64,000 bases of DNA from NCBI RefSeq assembly GCF_040954835.1, contig NC_090698.1, positions 6,322,501-6,386,500 of the forward strand. The letters are read 5' to 3'. Source of the DNA: Lepisosteus oculatus. Taxonomy: Eukaryota > Chordata > Actinopteri > Semionotiformes > Lepisosteidae. Below the pieces are notes generated by a model. The model saw nothing but the letters and a program-made list of their open reading frames with translations, had not been told where the DNA came from and did no database searches. Numbering within the stretch: position 1 is the stretch's first letter; each line of letters opens with the position of its first letter. The translations under genes were made by a program, and so were the position numbers. Of the stretch, positions 31,129 to 42,639 are shown one piece after another.

Positions 31129-34100
31129 ATGTCTCGCTGGGGACGGAAAGGCGACAAGGCTCGGAAGATGCCGGAGGTGATCCGGACGGTGACCGAGGGG
31201 CTGAAGTCTCTGTACCGCCGGAAGCTGCTGCCTCTGGAGCAGTACTACCACTTCCACGACTTCCACTCGCCCAGCCTGGAGGACGCCGACTTCGACAACA
31301 AACCCATGGTGCTGGTGGTGGGCCAGTACTCCACCGGGAAGACCACCTTCATCCGGTACGGCCCGGAGACAGATCTCTCTCTGCGTGTCTGTCTGACCGA
31401 TTCACTGCCTGTGCGTCTGACTGAGCTGTCAGTGTGTCCGCAACTGCATCTCTGCCTGATTGTCTAGCTATTCTGTCTAACTGCCTCTCTGCTGAATCTC
31501 TGTCTGACTATCCTGTCTAACTGCCTCTCTGCTGAATGTCTGTCTGACTATCCTGTCTAACTGCCTTTCTGCTGACCGTCTATCTGACTATCTTGTCTAA
31601 CTGCCTCTCTGCTAACTGTCTGACTATCCTGTCTAACTGCCTCTCTGCTGACCGTCTATCTGACTATCCTGTCTATCTGCCTCTCTGCTGTCTGTCTGAC
31701 TATCCTGTCTATCTGCCTCTCTGCTGACCGTCTATCTGACTATCCTGTCTATCTGCCTCTCTGCTGTCTGTCTGACTATCCTGTCTATCTGCCTCTCTGC
31801 TGACCGTCTATCTGACTATCCTGTCTATCTGCCTCTCTGCTGTCTGTCTGACTATCCTGTCTATCTGCCTCACTGCTGAACGTCTGACTATCCTATCTGC
31901 CTCACTGCTGAACGTCTGACTATCCTATCTGCCTCTCTGCTGAACGTCTGTCTGACTATCCTGTCTATCTGCCTCTCTGCTGAACGTCTGACTATCCTAT
32001 CTGCCTCTCTGCTGAACGTCTGACTATCCTATCTGCCTCTCTGCTGAACGTCTGTCTGACTATCCTGTCTAACAGTTTCTCTGCTGACTCTCCGACTATC
32101 CTGTCTAACAGTTTCTCCGCTGACTCTCTGACTATCCTGTCTAACAGTTTCTCTGCCTGATTTTCTGACTATCCTAACTGCCTCTCTTACTGATTGTCTG
32201 ACTATGCTGTCTAACTGCCTCTCTGTCTGACCTGACTGGCTGCCTCTGTGGTTGACTTGGCATCTCTCTACTGCGCCTTCCCTGCTGTGGCAGGTACCTC
32301 CTGGAGCAGGATGTGCCCGGGAGCCGAGTGGGTCCTGAGCCGACTACCGACTCCTTCACTGCCATCATGCACGGTGAGGTGGAGTCCCTCATTCCCGGGA
32401 ACGCCCTCATTGTCGACCCCAACAAACCCTTCCGGAAGCTGAACCCCTTTGGGAACACCTTCCTCAACAGGTGAGAGAGAGGAGAATGGAGATGCGCCGT
32501 GCAGGAAAGGGGGTACGGAAAGCACATGGGAGCGCTGTCATCAAGGAAGGAGATGCAGGAATAGGGAGCGGTGGGATGGAGCATGGGGGGTGAGTCATGT
32601 GGTGAGAGGAGAGATGTGATTGGTCCACTGGTGAGAGGACGTGGAGAAAAGAGAAATCTTATTGGTTCAGTGGTTAGAAGGCTTGGAGAAAGGAGAGATG
32701 TGATTGGTCCAGTGGTGAGAGGGCTTGAAGAAAGGAGAGATGTGATTGGTCCAGCGGTGAGAGGACTTGGAGAAATGAGAGATGTGATTGGTCCAGTGGT
32801 GAGAGGGCTTGGAGAAAGGAGAGGCGTGATTGGTCCAGATGAGGGCGAGATGTTTGGGCTAGTCGAGAGCATCGGAAGAGAGAATTGGTCCAGTGGTGAG
32901 AAGGGGATGATTGGTCCAGATGAGGAGGAATTTGGGCTACTGGAGCGAGGGCTGGATGTACTATACAGTATATGCTTTGGCAACACCTGGTCTCAAAGGC
33001 AGATCACATGTAGTCAAGCTGTAGGAACTGGTAGATCATGCGTGGATTTGATATTGAGGTTTTAAAAATCCGGAAAGGCATAACTGAGTCAACCCTGAGG
33101 ACTGCTTTAATATGAAGAATGACACAAGGACCAGAGGGTGCGAGTGGAATGTAAAGAGGAAATTGAGTAAAGGGTGAAAACAAGAGACGCTTCTTTACAC
33201 AGAGAGTAGTGGGTGTCTGGAACAGGCTGATTCCTGAGGGTGCTTTGGGAAACAGCTGGGCAAGGCCCTGGAATCCCTAAGCTGTGGGCACCCAAAGGAG
33301 CAACATGGAGGAGGGGGCAGCTCCTCTCAGCTCCAGCCTCTCTGGGGCCAGCGAGTGCTCTGCGGATTAGAAACTGGCGCACCCCCGCACATGCGGCCAG
33401 AGCAGGCAGAGGGGGGCCGCCGAGCTGCGTCTTCAGGCGGGGTGCGCACAGAGCTGGGAGCATCAGCAGCCGGCGGAGAGAGAAGGGAGGAAGGAGACAG
33501 AGGGGAGAGAGGAGGAGTGCAGCAGGAGAAAGGGAAAGGAGGGCGAGAGAGAAAGACCGAGGGGAAGGGGTGGGGGGAGAAGGGAAAAGTGCGTCAGTTC
33601 TGCTGTGTGGAATGTCGTGTCTCTGTGCCAGACTGCCAGAGAGGGGAGGGGTTTACCTTATTTGTGGAAAAACTGAGAAATGGAGGCAGAGGGTGTGAGT
33701 GTGTGTGTGAGTGTGTGTGTGTGAGTGTGTGTGTGTGTTCCAGCCCGGGCAGCGAGGGCTCTGCCTGTGTGCTGCTCTCTCGAGCCTGCTGCCCCTGGCA
33801 CAGGTGTGGGGGCAAGGAGAGGAGAAGAAACCGCGTGAATGTGGAGGGAGGGTGGCGGCGGGGTAAGGCAGGGAGGGAAGGGGCAGCTGTTTGAGACGGA
33901 GGGGCGTGCAGAAGCCGCAGAGGGGGGCGAGGAGAGCTGTGGTGGGAAGAGAGGAGAGAGGCCGCCGGGGCGGGTGGGAGAGTCGGAGGGGGAGAAGGGA
34001 TGACGGGTGGGAGGCAGTGGGACCAGACTGGGAAGGAGCTGGAACGGTGCGTCTCTTCGCCGCTGCTGCTGACTTGCAGGACTGGCGTGAGCTGCAAGGG

Positions 34101-37100
34101 CCGGGCCAGACTGTGTCCCTCTGCACCTCGCACGTCCCCGAGCAAGCGAGCCCCCGAACGCCGCCCAGGTCCTGGATCGGTCCCGCCGGCCCACGCAGCG
34201 CGGGCCTGGCCTGGGGGGCAGGCGGGCAGCGGGACACTGGCAGGACAGCTGGCCTGAGCCCCAGTTCAGCTCCTCGGGGGTTCGGGTTGCACAGAGACAG
34301 GAGACCCCCCCAGGGGCAAGAGTGAAGGCGAACCAGACAACCTGCACGTTTGCAAGCAAAAAACAGCCCCCTTCTGGGGCAATAATACTACTTTCCTGAG
34401 TGTAAAGCACATGGCGTCACTCTTCGGAGAGTGAGCTGCCCGGTCACCCTGGGGCAAGACAGCTCGGCTGTTCTGGCTGGGGGGTAACCCCGTCTCCAGC
34501 TGCAGTGTGCTCAGGACATCTCTGTTCCCTCCCAACCGTTTACCAGTGTGCATGTTTGTGTGTGTTTGTGTCTTTTGTTTTTTTCCACCCCGCCCTGGAA
34601 GGGCTGCGGGCTCGTTAAGCTCGTTAGCGGGCAGGAAGCGGCCCTGTTATTCTAAATGGTGCCGATCATTAGCGAGGTGTATTGTTTCATGCTGGCAGGG
34701 ATTCTGATTTTCCTTCAGGAAGCTCAGTGCATTGAGAGGGCCACTCCACACACAATGGGTAGAGGAGGGAGGGGAAATAATCTGGACTTTACATCAGCTC
34801 CCCGGGCTGTCGGAGTAACTGCATAGCTGGACAGGGACAGCCTGTACCTCCGGGTCAACAAATCAGAGGAGAAGCGCAGTCGGTGTGTCCAGTGAGTCCG
34901 TGAAATCACAACAGGGCAAAATATGACACAGAGTTCACCAGTGATCTCTGGACTGTAGGGTTACAATATGACACAGACTGGACCAGTGATCTCTGGACTA
35001 TAGGGTTACAATAGGACACAGACTGGACCAGTGATCTCTGGACTGTAGGGTTACAATAGGACACAGACTGGACCAGTGATCTCTGGACTGTAGGGTTACA
35101 ATAGGACACAGACTGGACCAGTGATCTCTGGACTGTAGGGTTACAATATGACACAGACTGGACCAGTGATCTCTGGACTGTAGGGTTACAATATGACACA
35201 GACTGGACCAGTGATCTCTGGACTGTAGGGTTACAATAGGACACAGACTGGACCAGTGATCTCTGGACTGTAGGGTTACAATATGACACAGTCAAGACTA
35301 ATTTGAATGACTTAATATTATATGGACCTTTCCTGCTTCCTAACCTCTCTGTCTGTGGTAGGTTCCAGTGCGCCCAGATGCAGAATCAGGTGCTGGAGAG
35401 CATCAGCATCATCGATACCCCCGGGATCTTGTCTGGAGCCAAACAGAGAGTGAGCCGGGGTAAGAGAGGGCAGGAGAGGTGGGAGGGAAGAGAGAGAAAG
35501 GAGGGAAAGAAGAGAGTGAGAGGACAGGGAAGAAGGAGGATGAGACTGTGGGATGTTCATCAGTGGCCTTCGTGTGTCTTGATCTGATCACCTCTCTCCT
35601 TCGCTCTACACAGTTTATACATCTCCCCATAATCTACTGTACACCCCATTCCCCTACACCCTATACACCCCTCCCCTAATATCTACACCCCATTCCCCTA
35701 CACCCTATACACCCCTCCCCTAATATCTACACCCCATTCCCCTACACCCTATACACCCCTCCCCTAATATCTACACCCCATTCCCCTACACCCTATACAC
35801 CCCTCCCCTAATATCCACACCCCATTCCCCTACACCCTATACACCCCTCCCCTAATATCTACACCCCATTCCCCTACACCCTATACACCCCTCCCCTAAT
35901 ATCTACACCCCATTCCCCTACACCCTATACACCCCTCCCCTAATATCTACACCCCATTCCCCTACACCCTATACACCCCTCCCCTAATATCCACACCCCA
36001 TTCCCCTACACCCTATACACCCCTCCCCTAATATCTACACCCCATTCCCCTACACCCTATACACCCCTCCCCTAATATCTACACCCCATTCCCCTACACC
36101 CTATACACCCCTCCCCTAATATCTACACCCATTCCCCTACACCCTATACACCCCTCCCTAATATCTACACCCCATTCCCCTACACCCTATACACCCCTCC
36201 CCTAATATCTACACCCATTCCCCTACACCCTATACACCCCTCCCCTAATATCTACACCCCATTCCCCTACCACCCTATACACCCCTCCCCTAATATCTAC
36301 ACCCCATTCCCCTACACCCTATACACCCCTCCCCTAATATCTACACCCCATTCCCCTACACCCTATACACCCCTCCCCTAATATCCACACCCCATTCCCC
36401 TACACCCTATACACCCCTCCCCTAATATCTACACCCCATTCCCCTACACCCTATACACCCCTCCCCTAATATCTACACCCCATTCCCCTACACCCTATAC
36501 ACCCCTCCCCTAATATCTACACCCCATTCCCCTACACCCTATACACCCCTCCCCTAATATCTACACCCCATTCCCCTACACCCTATACACCCCTCCCCTA
36601 ATATCCACACCCCATTCCCCTACACCCTATACACCCCTCCCCTAATATCTACACCCCATTCCCCTACACCCTATACACCCCTCCCCTAATATCTACACCC
36701 CATTCCCCTACACCCTATACACCCCTCCCCTAATATCCACACCCCATTCCCCTACACCCTATACACCCCTCCCCTAATATCTACACCCCATTCCCCTACA
36801 CCCTATACACCCCTCCCCTAATATCTACACCCCATTCCCCTGCACCCTATACACCCCTCCCCTAATATCTACACCCCATTCCCCTGCACTCTGTACTCTG
36901 GTTCCCCTACACCCTATACACCCCTCCCCTAATATCCACACCCCATTCCCCTACACCCTATACACCCCTCCCCTAATATCCACACCCCATTCCCCTACAC
37001 CCTATACACCCCTCCCCTAATATCCACACCCCATTCCCCTACACCCTATACACCCCTCCCCTAATATCTACACCCCATTCCCCTACACCCTATACACCCC

Positions 37101-40100
37101 TCCCCTAATATCTACACCCCATTCCCCTACACCCTATACACCCCTCCCCTAATATCCACACCCCATTCCCCTGCACTCTGTACTCTGGTTCCCCTACACC
37201 CTGTACACCTGTACACACACAGCTTGTGAGGGACAAAGTGCAGGAAGAGAGACCGAGAGTGAGAAAGAAGTCAGCTCTGGAGCAGGAGAGCCGAGAGAGT
37301 TCTTTAAATTCTTTCTCTGCATCTGGAATGCTGCGTGTGGGACAGGCGAGAGAGGGAGTGAGAGTGTGTGTGTGTTTACATGCACACGCCTCTGCTGGAA
37401 TCTCTCTCTTGCACGTCGGAGCCACATGGCTCCACTGGCCAGTACATCAGGAAGTGAAGACCAGAGCAGTTCCACAGCCTTGCTTGATATGATGAACTGA
37501 GTCGCACAGTGACCACTGAATGCTAATCTGAACTGCAGGTCCAGATGTCAGCACTGACTCTGCTTCACTGGTCATCTGTATCTATAAAAATATGAATAGG
37601 TGTGTGTTAAGAGCATGCAGTTGCTGTGCATTATGGGAATGTATATTAGGTCTTCCTGTTTCAACGTTCTGAGAGTGTGATACCATACCGTCTGACACAA
37701 TTAGGTCTGAAAGAGAATATAATTAATTATAATAAAATAATTAAGCCAATATAATTATTTATACTTAGATCTAGAGAAAATGTTGCAACTGATTTCACAT
37801 TAGAGACCAAATCATTTAAAGAGATGATTTTGTTTCTAATGTGAAAACAGTTGCAACATTTTCATTTGTATATTTCTCATTATTCCTATTGGATTTTTGC
37901 TGGGGTAGCTGGAGAGATAACGGGCCTAAAACCGCCTGTCTTCCTGGTGTGGTCCAGCTCGTCTACAGGAGAGGGAGGGTGGGCAACAGGACCGGCAATA
38001 GTGTGGGACTGAGGGAGAGTGTGGGAGAAGGAATGTAGGAGGAGATGGAATGCAGAACGAGAGAGATACAGGGATAGAGGCCTGAGGAAAACAGAGGAGG
38101 AGGGAGGGGAGGTCTGGATTAACCCCTCTCTCTCCTGGTGCTGTACTGGTATGTCTGGATTAACCCCTCTCTCTCCTGGTGCAGTACTGGTGTGTCTGGA
38201 TTAACCCCTCTCTCTCTCCTGGTGCAGTACTGGAGTGTCTGGATTAACCCCTCTCTCTCTCTCCTGGTGCTGTACTGGTGTGTCTGGATTAACCCCTCTC
38301 TCTCTCTCTCCTGGTGCAGTACTGGAGTGTCTGGATTAACCCCTCTCTCTCTCTCTCCTGGTGCAGTACTGGAGTGTCTGGATTAACCCCTCTCTCTCTC
38401 CTGGTGCAGTACTGGAGTGTCTGGATTAACCCCTCTCTCTCTCTCCTGGTGCTGTACTGGTGTGTCTGGATTAACCCCTCTCTCTCTCTCCTGGTGCAGT
38501 ACTGGAGTGTCTGGATTAACCCCTCTCTCTCTCTCTCCTGGTGCAGTACTGGAGTGTCTGGATTAACCCCTTTCTCTCTCCTGGTGCAGTACTGGAGTGT
38601 CTGGATTAACCCCTCTCTCTCTCTCTCCTGGTGCAGTACTGGAGTGTCTGGATTAACCCCTCTCTCTCTCTCCTGGTGCAGTACTGGAGTGTCTGGATTA
38701 ACCCCTCTCTCTCTCTCCTGGTGCAGTACTGGAGTGTCTGGATTAACCCCTCTCTCTCTCCTGGTGCAGTACTGGAGTGTCTGGATTAACCCCTCTCTCT
38801 CTCCTGGTGCAGTACTGGAGTGTCTGGATTAACCCCTCTCTCTCTCTCCTGGTGCAGTACTGGAGTGTCTGGATTAACCCCCCTCTCTCTCTCTCTCCTG
38901 GTGCAGTACTGGAGTGTCTGGATAAACCCCTCTCTCTCTCTCCTGGTGCAGTACTGGAGTGTCTGGATTAACCCCTCTCTCTCTCTCCTGGTGCAGTACT
39001 GGAGTGTCTGGATTAACCCCTCTCTCTCTCTCCTGGTGCAGTACTGGAGTGTCTGGATTAACCCCTCTCTCTCTCCTGGTGCAGTACTGGAGTGTCTGGA
39101 TTAACCCCTCTCTCTCTCCTGGTGCAGTACTGGAGTGTCTGGATTAACCCCTCTCTCTCTCTCTCCTGGTGCAGTACTGGAGTGTCTGGATTAACCCCTC
39201 TCTCTGACCCCAGGCTATGACTTCCCGGCGGTGCTGCGCTGGTTTGCCGAGCGGGTGGACCGGATCGTCCTGCTGTTCGACGCCCACAAGCTGGAGATCT
39301 CGGACGAGTTCTCGGAGGCGATCGGGGCCCTGCGGGGCAACGAGGACAAGCTGCGCGTGGTGCTGAACAAGGCCGACATGGTGGGCACGCAGCAGCTGAT
39401 GCGTGTCTACGGCGCCCTCATGTGGTCGCTGGGGAAGGTGCGTCAGCCCACGGCTGAGCTGGTATAGCGCCTTGCCGCGCTGCTCTGCCCTGATACCCTC
39501 AAACTGCTCGGCTTTTCTGCCTGGGCCACAACAGTCTCTCTCCTTTTCATCCCCTGTGTGTCTGTCTCTGTCCCTCTCGATCCCCCAAGCTCTCCCTCTC
39601 TCCTGTCCCTCTCTCTCTCTCCTCTCTCCTCTCACTCCCTCTCCTCCCTCTCTCCTGTCCCTCCCTCTCTCTCCTCTCTCCTTTCCCTCCCTCTCTCTCC
39701 TCTCTCCTTTCCCTCCCTCTCTCTCCTCTCTCCTCTCACTCCCTCTCTCCTCTCACTCCCTCTCCTCCCTCTCTCCTTTCCCTCCCTCTCTCTCCTCTCT
39801 CCTCTCACTCCCTCTCCTCCCTCTCTCCTTTCCCTCCCTCTCCCTCCTCTCTCCTCTCACTCCCTCACTCCTCTCACTCCTCTCTCCTCTCTCCCAGGTG
39901 TTCGGGACCCCGGAGGTTGTCCGCGTGTTCATCGGCTCCTTCTGGTCCGAGCCCCTCCTGGTCCCGGACAACCGGCGCCTGTTCGAGCTGGAGGAGGAGG
40001 ATCTGTTCGCCGACATCCAGAACCTGCCGCGCAACGCCGCCCTGCGCAAGCTCAACGACCTGGTCAAGCGGGCCCGGCTCGTTCGGGTGAGTCACGGCCC

Positions 40101-42362
40101 GGCCCGCTCCGGCAGGAGTGGCGGGGAGGAAACAGCGGGAGAGGGGAGACAGGGAAAGACGGGGTGAGGGGACAGCTCCCCAGGTCACTGCCCTGGAGAA
40201 AGAAAGAGCCAGATTTGCACGCATTCCTTCTCTCCTGGGTTTTCCGATCCACTCTCCCACCGCTGCGGAATCCCAGCCCTCTGTCGCCATGGACACCAGT
40301 CTCAAACAGAAACAGTGACTTGTCTGTCTGTCTTATTTCTCAGTTTATTGCAGTGTTTGTATTAATCCTATCTCTCACACTGCAGTGTGTTCTAATCCCT
40401 CCGTGTGAACCCCTCTGTCTCTCAGTGCAGTGTGTGTGAACCCCCGTCTCTCAGTGCAGTGTGTGTGAACCCCTCTATCTCTCAGTGCAGTGTGTGAACC
40501 CCTCTGTCTCTCAGTGCAGTGTGTGTGAACCCCTCTATCTCTCAGTGCAGTGTGTAAACCCCTCTATCTCTCAGTGCAGTGTGTGTGAACCCCTCTATCT
40601 CTCAGTGCAGTGTGTGTGAACCCCTCTATCTCTCAGTGCAGTGTGTGAACCCCTCTGTCTCTCAGTGCAGTGTGTGTGAACCCCTCTATCTCTCAGTGCA
40701 GTGTGTGAACCCCTCTGTCTCTCAGTGCAGTGTGTGTGAACCCCTCTCTCTGTGTGTGCCAGGTCCATGCCCACATCATCAGCTATCTGAAACAGGAGAT
40801 GCCGTCAGTGTTCAGGAAGGACAATAAGAAAAAGACTATGATCCACGAGCTGCCCGTCATCTTCTCCAAGATCCAGCTGCAGCACCACATCTCCCCTGGG
40901 GATTTCCCTGACTGCGCCAAGATGCAGGTGTGTCTGTCTACCCCACCTGCCTAACCTGTCCACCTCACCGTCTGTCTGTCTTCTCGTCTATCCGCCTGTC
41001 TGCCTGTGCGTCTGAGTGCCGCTGCGTGCGTCTGAGTGTTGATATGTGTGTCTGATTGTCAGTGTGTGTGTAAGTGTCATGTGTGTATGTCTGAGCAACA
41101 GTGTGTGTCTGAGGGTCATGTGTGTGTGTCTGAGCGTCAGTGTGTGTCTGAGGGTCATGTGTGTGTGTCTGAGGGTCATGTGTGTGTGTCTGAGCGTCAG
41201 TGTGTGTCTGAGGGTCATGTGTGTGTGTCTGAGCGTCAGTGTGTGTCTGAGGGTCATGTGTGTGTGTCTGAGCGTCAGTGTGTGTCTGAGTGTTGATATG
41301 TGTGTCTGAGTGTCAGTGTGTGTGAGGGTCAGTGTGTGTGAGGGTCATGTGTGTGTGTCTGAGCGTCAGTGTGTGTCTGAGGGTCATGTGTGTGTGTCTG
41401 AGCGTCAGTGTGTGTCTGAGGGTCATGTGTGTGTGTCTGAGAGTCAGTGTGTGTGTGAGGGTCCTGTGTGTGTGTCTGAGAGTCAGTGTGTGTGTGAGGG
41501 TCCTGTGTGTGTGTCTGAGCGTCAGTGTGTGTCTGAGTGCCGATGTGTCTGTCTTCCTTTTTTAGTTTTTTAGTAGCTAACCGATCAGAGGACCTCATCC
41601 TGCCATTTCTTAAGTGTCCAAGGGAATCTGCTTCAACCACATGGATAGAAAGCTTGTTCTAGACCCCGGCAACTCTTTGTGTAAAGAAGTGTCCTGCAGG
41701 CAGCCTTATTGTGTTCTGTGCTCTGGGCTTGATGTGTCAGTAGCGCTCTTGCTCTGTGTCAGAGAGTAACCCCCCTCTCTCCCCCACTGGGGCCCCAGGA
41801 GCAGCTCATGGCTCACGACTTCACCAAGTTCAAGCCGCTGAAGCCCAGCCTGATGGCGGCGCTGGACGAGCTGCTGACCAGCGACATCGCCAAGCTGATG
41901 CCCCTGCTGCGCCAGGAAGAGCTGGAGGGCGGGGGGCAGCCCGGGGTGCAGGGGGGAGCCTTCCTGGGGACCCGCGGGGGCCCCTTCTTCGAGGGCGACC
42001 CCTTCGCCTGCATCGAGGGCCTGGGGGACGGGGAGCTGGGCGAGGAGGAGGAGGAGGACTGGGTGGTGACGAAGGACAAGCCCAAGTACGACGAGATCTT
42101 CTACACGCTGTCGCCCAGCGAGGGCAAGCTGAGCGGCACCAAGGCCAAGGGCTGGATGGTCAGCACCAAGCTGCCCAACTCCGTCCTGGGCCGCATCTGG
42201 AAGCTGTCGGACGTGGACCGCGACGGCATGCTGGACCACGAGGAGTTCGCCCTGGCCAGCCACCTGATCGAGGCCAAGCTGGAGGGCCACGGGCTGCCCC
42301 CCGAGCTGCCCCGCCACCTGGTGCCCCCCTCCAAACGCCGCCAAAAGGGCTCCGACGCCTAG
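31129..42362 (+). CDS. EHD2: EHD2, EH-domain dynamin-like ATPase; 7 coding exons
   Basis: Membrane-binding, dynamin-related ATPase that oligomerises at caveola necks and stabilises them at the plasma membrane. Coding exons: 31129-31355, 32294-32470, 35362-35459, 39214-39437, 39898-40086, 40763-40927, 41799-42362. All join in phase to 547 residues (human EHD2 is 543). Motifs: P-loop GQYSTGKT at 65-72, an NPF loop after KPFRKL in exon 2, DTPG at 153-156, NKAD at 219-222, and a C-terminal EH domain (about 445-547) with an EF-hand-type loop [12 protein letters not shown] and a basic end, PPSKRRQKG. The acidic linker before the EH domain and the residues around [20 protein letters not shown] favour EHD2 over EHD1/3/4. 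The start has G at -3 and gives the expected N-terminal helix ([20 protein letters not shown]). Introns 3, 4 and 5 have tandem repeats against their acceptors. Confidence 0.96.
31470..32230 (+). repeat. Pyrimidine-rich minisatellite in EHD2 intron 1
   Basis: About 20 units combine CTGACTATCCTGTCTA with CTGCCTCTCTGCTGA and related modules. Unit lengths are mixed (about 24-40 bp) with local higher-order alternation of GACCGTCTATCTG and TGTCTGTCTG forms. It fills most of intron 1 and ends about 65 bp before the exon 2 acceptor. Confidence 0.9.
32610..32930 (+). repeat. Degenerate minisatellite (GATTGGTCCAGTGGTGAG)
   Basis: About eight imperfect units of GTGATTGGTCCAGTGGTGAG plus AGGGCTTGGAGAAAGGAGAGAT, mostly spaced about 40-43 bp. 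It lies in EHD2 intron 2. Confidence 0.8.
33110..33270 (+). mobile_element. LINE reverse-transcriptase C-terminal fragment
   Basis: The plus-strand reading contains [19 protein letters not shown], the same signature found on the minus strand at 2,436. It is a short, decayed, sense-oriented copy within EHD2 intron 2. Confidence 0.7.
34912..35292 (+). repeat. 45-bp minisatellite family, array 3
   Basis: About eight highly similar units of ACAATATGACACAGACTGGA plus CCAGTGATCTCTGGACTGTAGGGTT. It ends about 70 bp before the EHD2 exon 3 acceptor. The 45-bp unit equals 15 codons, so an open frame runs through it by chance. Confidence 0.95.
35635..37205 (+). repeat. 44-bp C-rich, nearly G-free minisatellite in EHD2 intron 3
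   Basis: About 35 units of CTACACCCCATTCCCCTACA plus CCCTATACACCCCTCCCCTAATAT, with a 44-bp period. Variants are single changes (TATCTACA/TATCCACA), one-base deletions and two insertions ending CTCTGTACTCTGGTTCC. The + strand has almost no G. The complementary strand has five G-runs per unit. Confidence 0.97.
37777..37862. repeat. Near-perfect 39-bp-arm palindrome in EHD2 intron 3
   Basis: The left arm, 37777-37815 (AAAATGTTGCAACTG...AAATCAT), and the right arm, 37824-37862, are inverted copies with about four mismatches. They are separated by an 8-base loop, in an AT-rich setting. The shape fits a short palindromic MITE or a miRNA-like hairpin. No target-site duplication or known family is assigned. 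Confidence 0.8.
38120..39205 (+). repeat. Minisatellite of 3' splice-site-like units, EHD2 intron 3
   Basis: About 25 units of TACTGGAGTGTCTGGATTAA plus CCCC(TC)nCTGGTGCAG, 43-47 bp, the length varying with the CT run. Each unit contains a branch-point-like GGATTAAC, a pyrimidine tract and CAG. The last unit reads GGATTAACCCCTCTCTCTGA followed by CCCCAG and is the real acceptor of exon 4 (39214). Confidence 0.95.
39580..39897 (+). repeat. Expanded polypyrimidine tract, EHD2 intron 4 acceptor
   Basis: About 300 bp of almost pure C/T, built from CTCTCTCCTCTCTCC, TTTCCCTCCCTCTC and CACTCCCTCTCC modules, ends in CTCTCCCAG before exon 5 (39898). A normal tract is usually some 10-30 bases. Confidence 0.9.
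40380..40760 (+). repeat. 29-31 bp minisatellite with acceptor-like units, EHD2 intron 5
   Basis: About 12 units of GTGTGTGAACCCCTCTATCT plus CTCAGTGCAGT. Each has a short pyrimidine tract followed by CAGTGCAG. The array runs into the true acceptor, TGTGTGTGCCAG, of exon 6 (40763). Confidence 0.93.
41030..41560 (+). repeat. GTGTGTCTGAGCGTCA-type minisatellite, EHD2 intron 6
   Basis: About 16 variable units combine GTGTGTGTCTGAGCGTCA with GTGTGTCTGAGGGTCAT modules. There is no splice-site overlap; the acceptor of exon 7 is 240 bp downstream. Confidence 0.9.
41575..41700 (-). mobile_element. LINE reverse-transcriptase C-terminal fragment
   Basis: The minus-strand reading contains FFTQRVAGV, an in-frame stop, then [19 protein letters not shown]. 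It is the same LINE C-terminal block as elsewhere in the window, here clearly broken. It lies in EHD2 intron 6. Confidence 0.65.
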
Positions 42363-42639
42363 AGCGAAGGGGGCGGGGCGGGGAGGGGGGCTGTTGTTGG
42401 TGGAGTGTGGGTCGGAGCACAGCTGGGGGGGGGGGTCGCCCGAACACTCGCCCTCCCTGTCCCCGCGCGCGCCCCCGCCCCCGAGCCGCGGCTCATGCTG
42501 TCTTCCGTCCGCTCCCTTTCTCGGCCCATCATGCACTGCCCGGTGGCAGCGGTGGCTCTGCTTGGCTCCAGGCCAGCTCACGCAGCTTCGTCCCGCTGCT
42601 CTCTCGCCTCTGGGCTTCTGGCAGCGCATGGTGGGCTCG

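Larger units (their letters stand above)
32471..35361 (+). other. EHD2 intron 2
   Basis: GTGAGA...GTGGTAG. It contains a roughly 40-bp degenerate repeat (GTGATTGGTCCAGTGGTGAG) at about 32,610-32,930, a LINE fragment at about 33,110-33,270, a GC-rich block at 33,280-34,320 and a 45-bp minisatellite array at 34,912-35,292. No supported exon. Confidence 0.7.

Noticed and set aside
35635-37205. CRISPR-like regular repeats
   Set aside because: Units are directly tandem with no unique spacers and no cas genes, in a vertebrate intron. The same holds for the arrays at 46.3, 51.3 and 54.6 kb.
31129-42362. Assignment to EHD1, EHD3 or EHD4 instead of EHD2
   Set aside because: The acidic stretch before the EH domain, the C-terminal PPSKRR basic tail, the length and the neighbour BICRA all fit EHD2 better.
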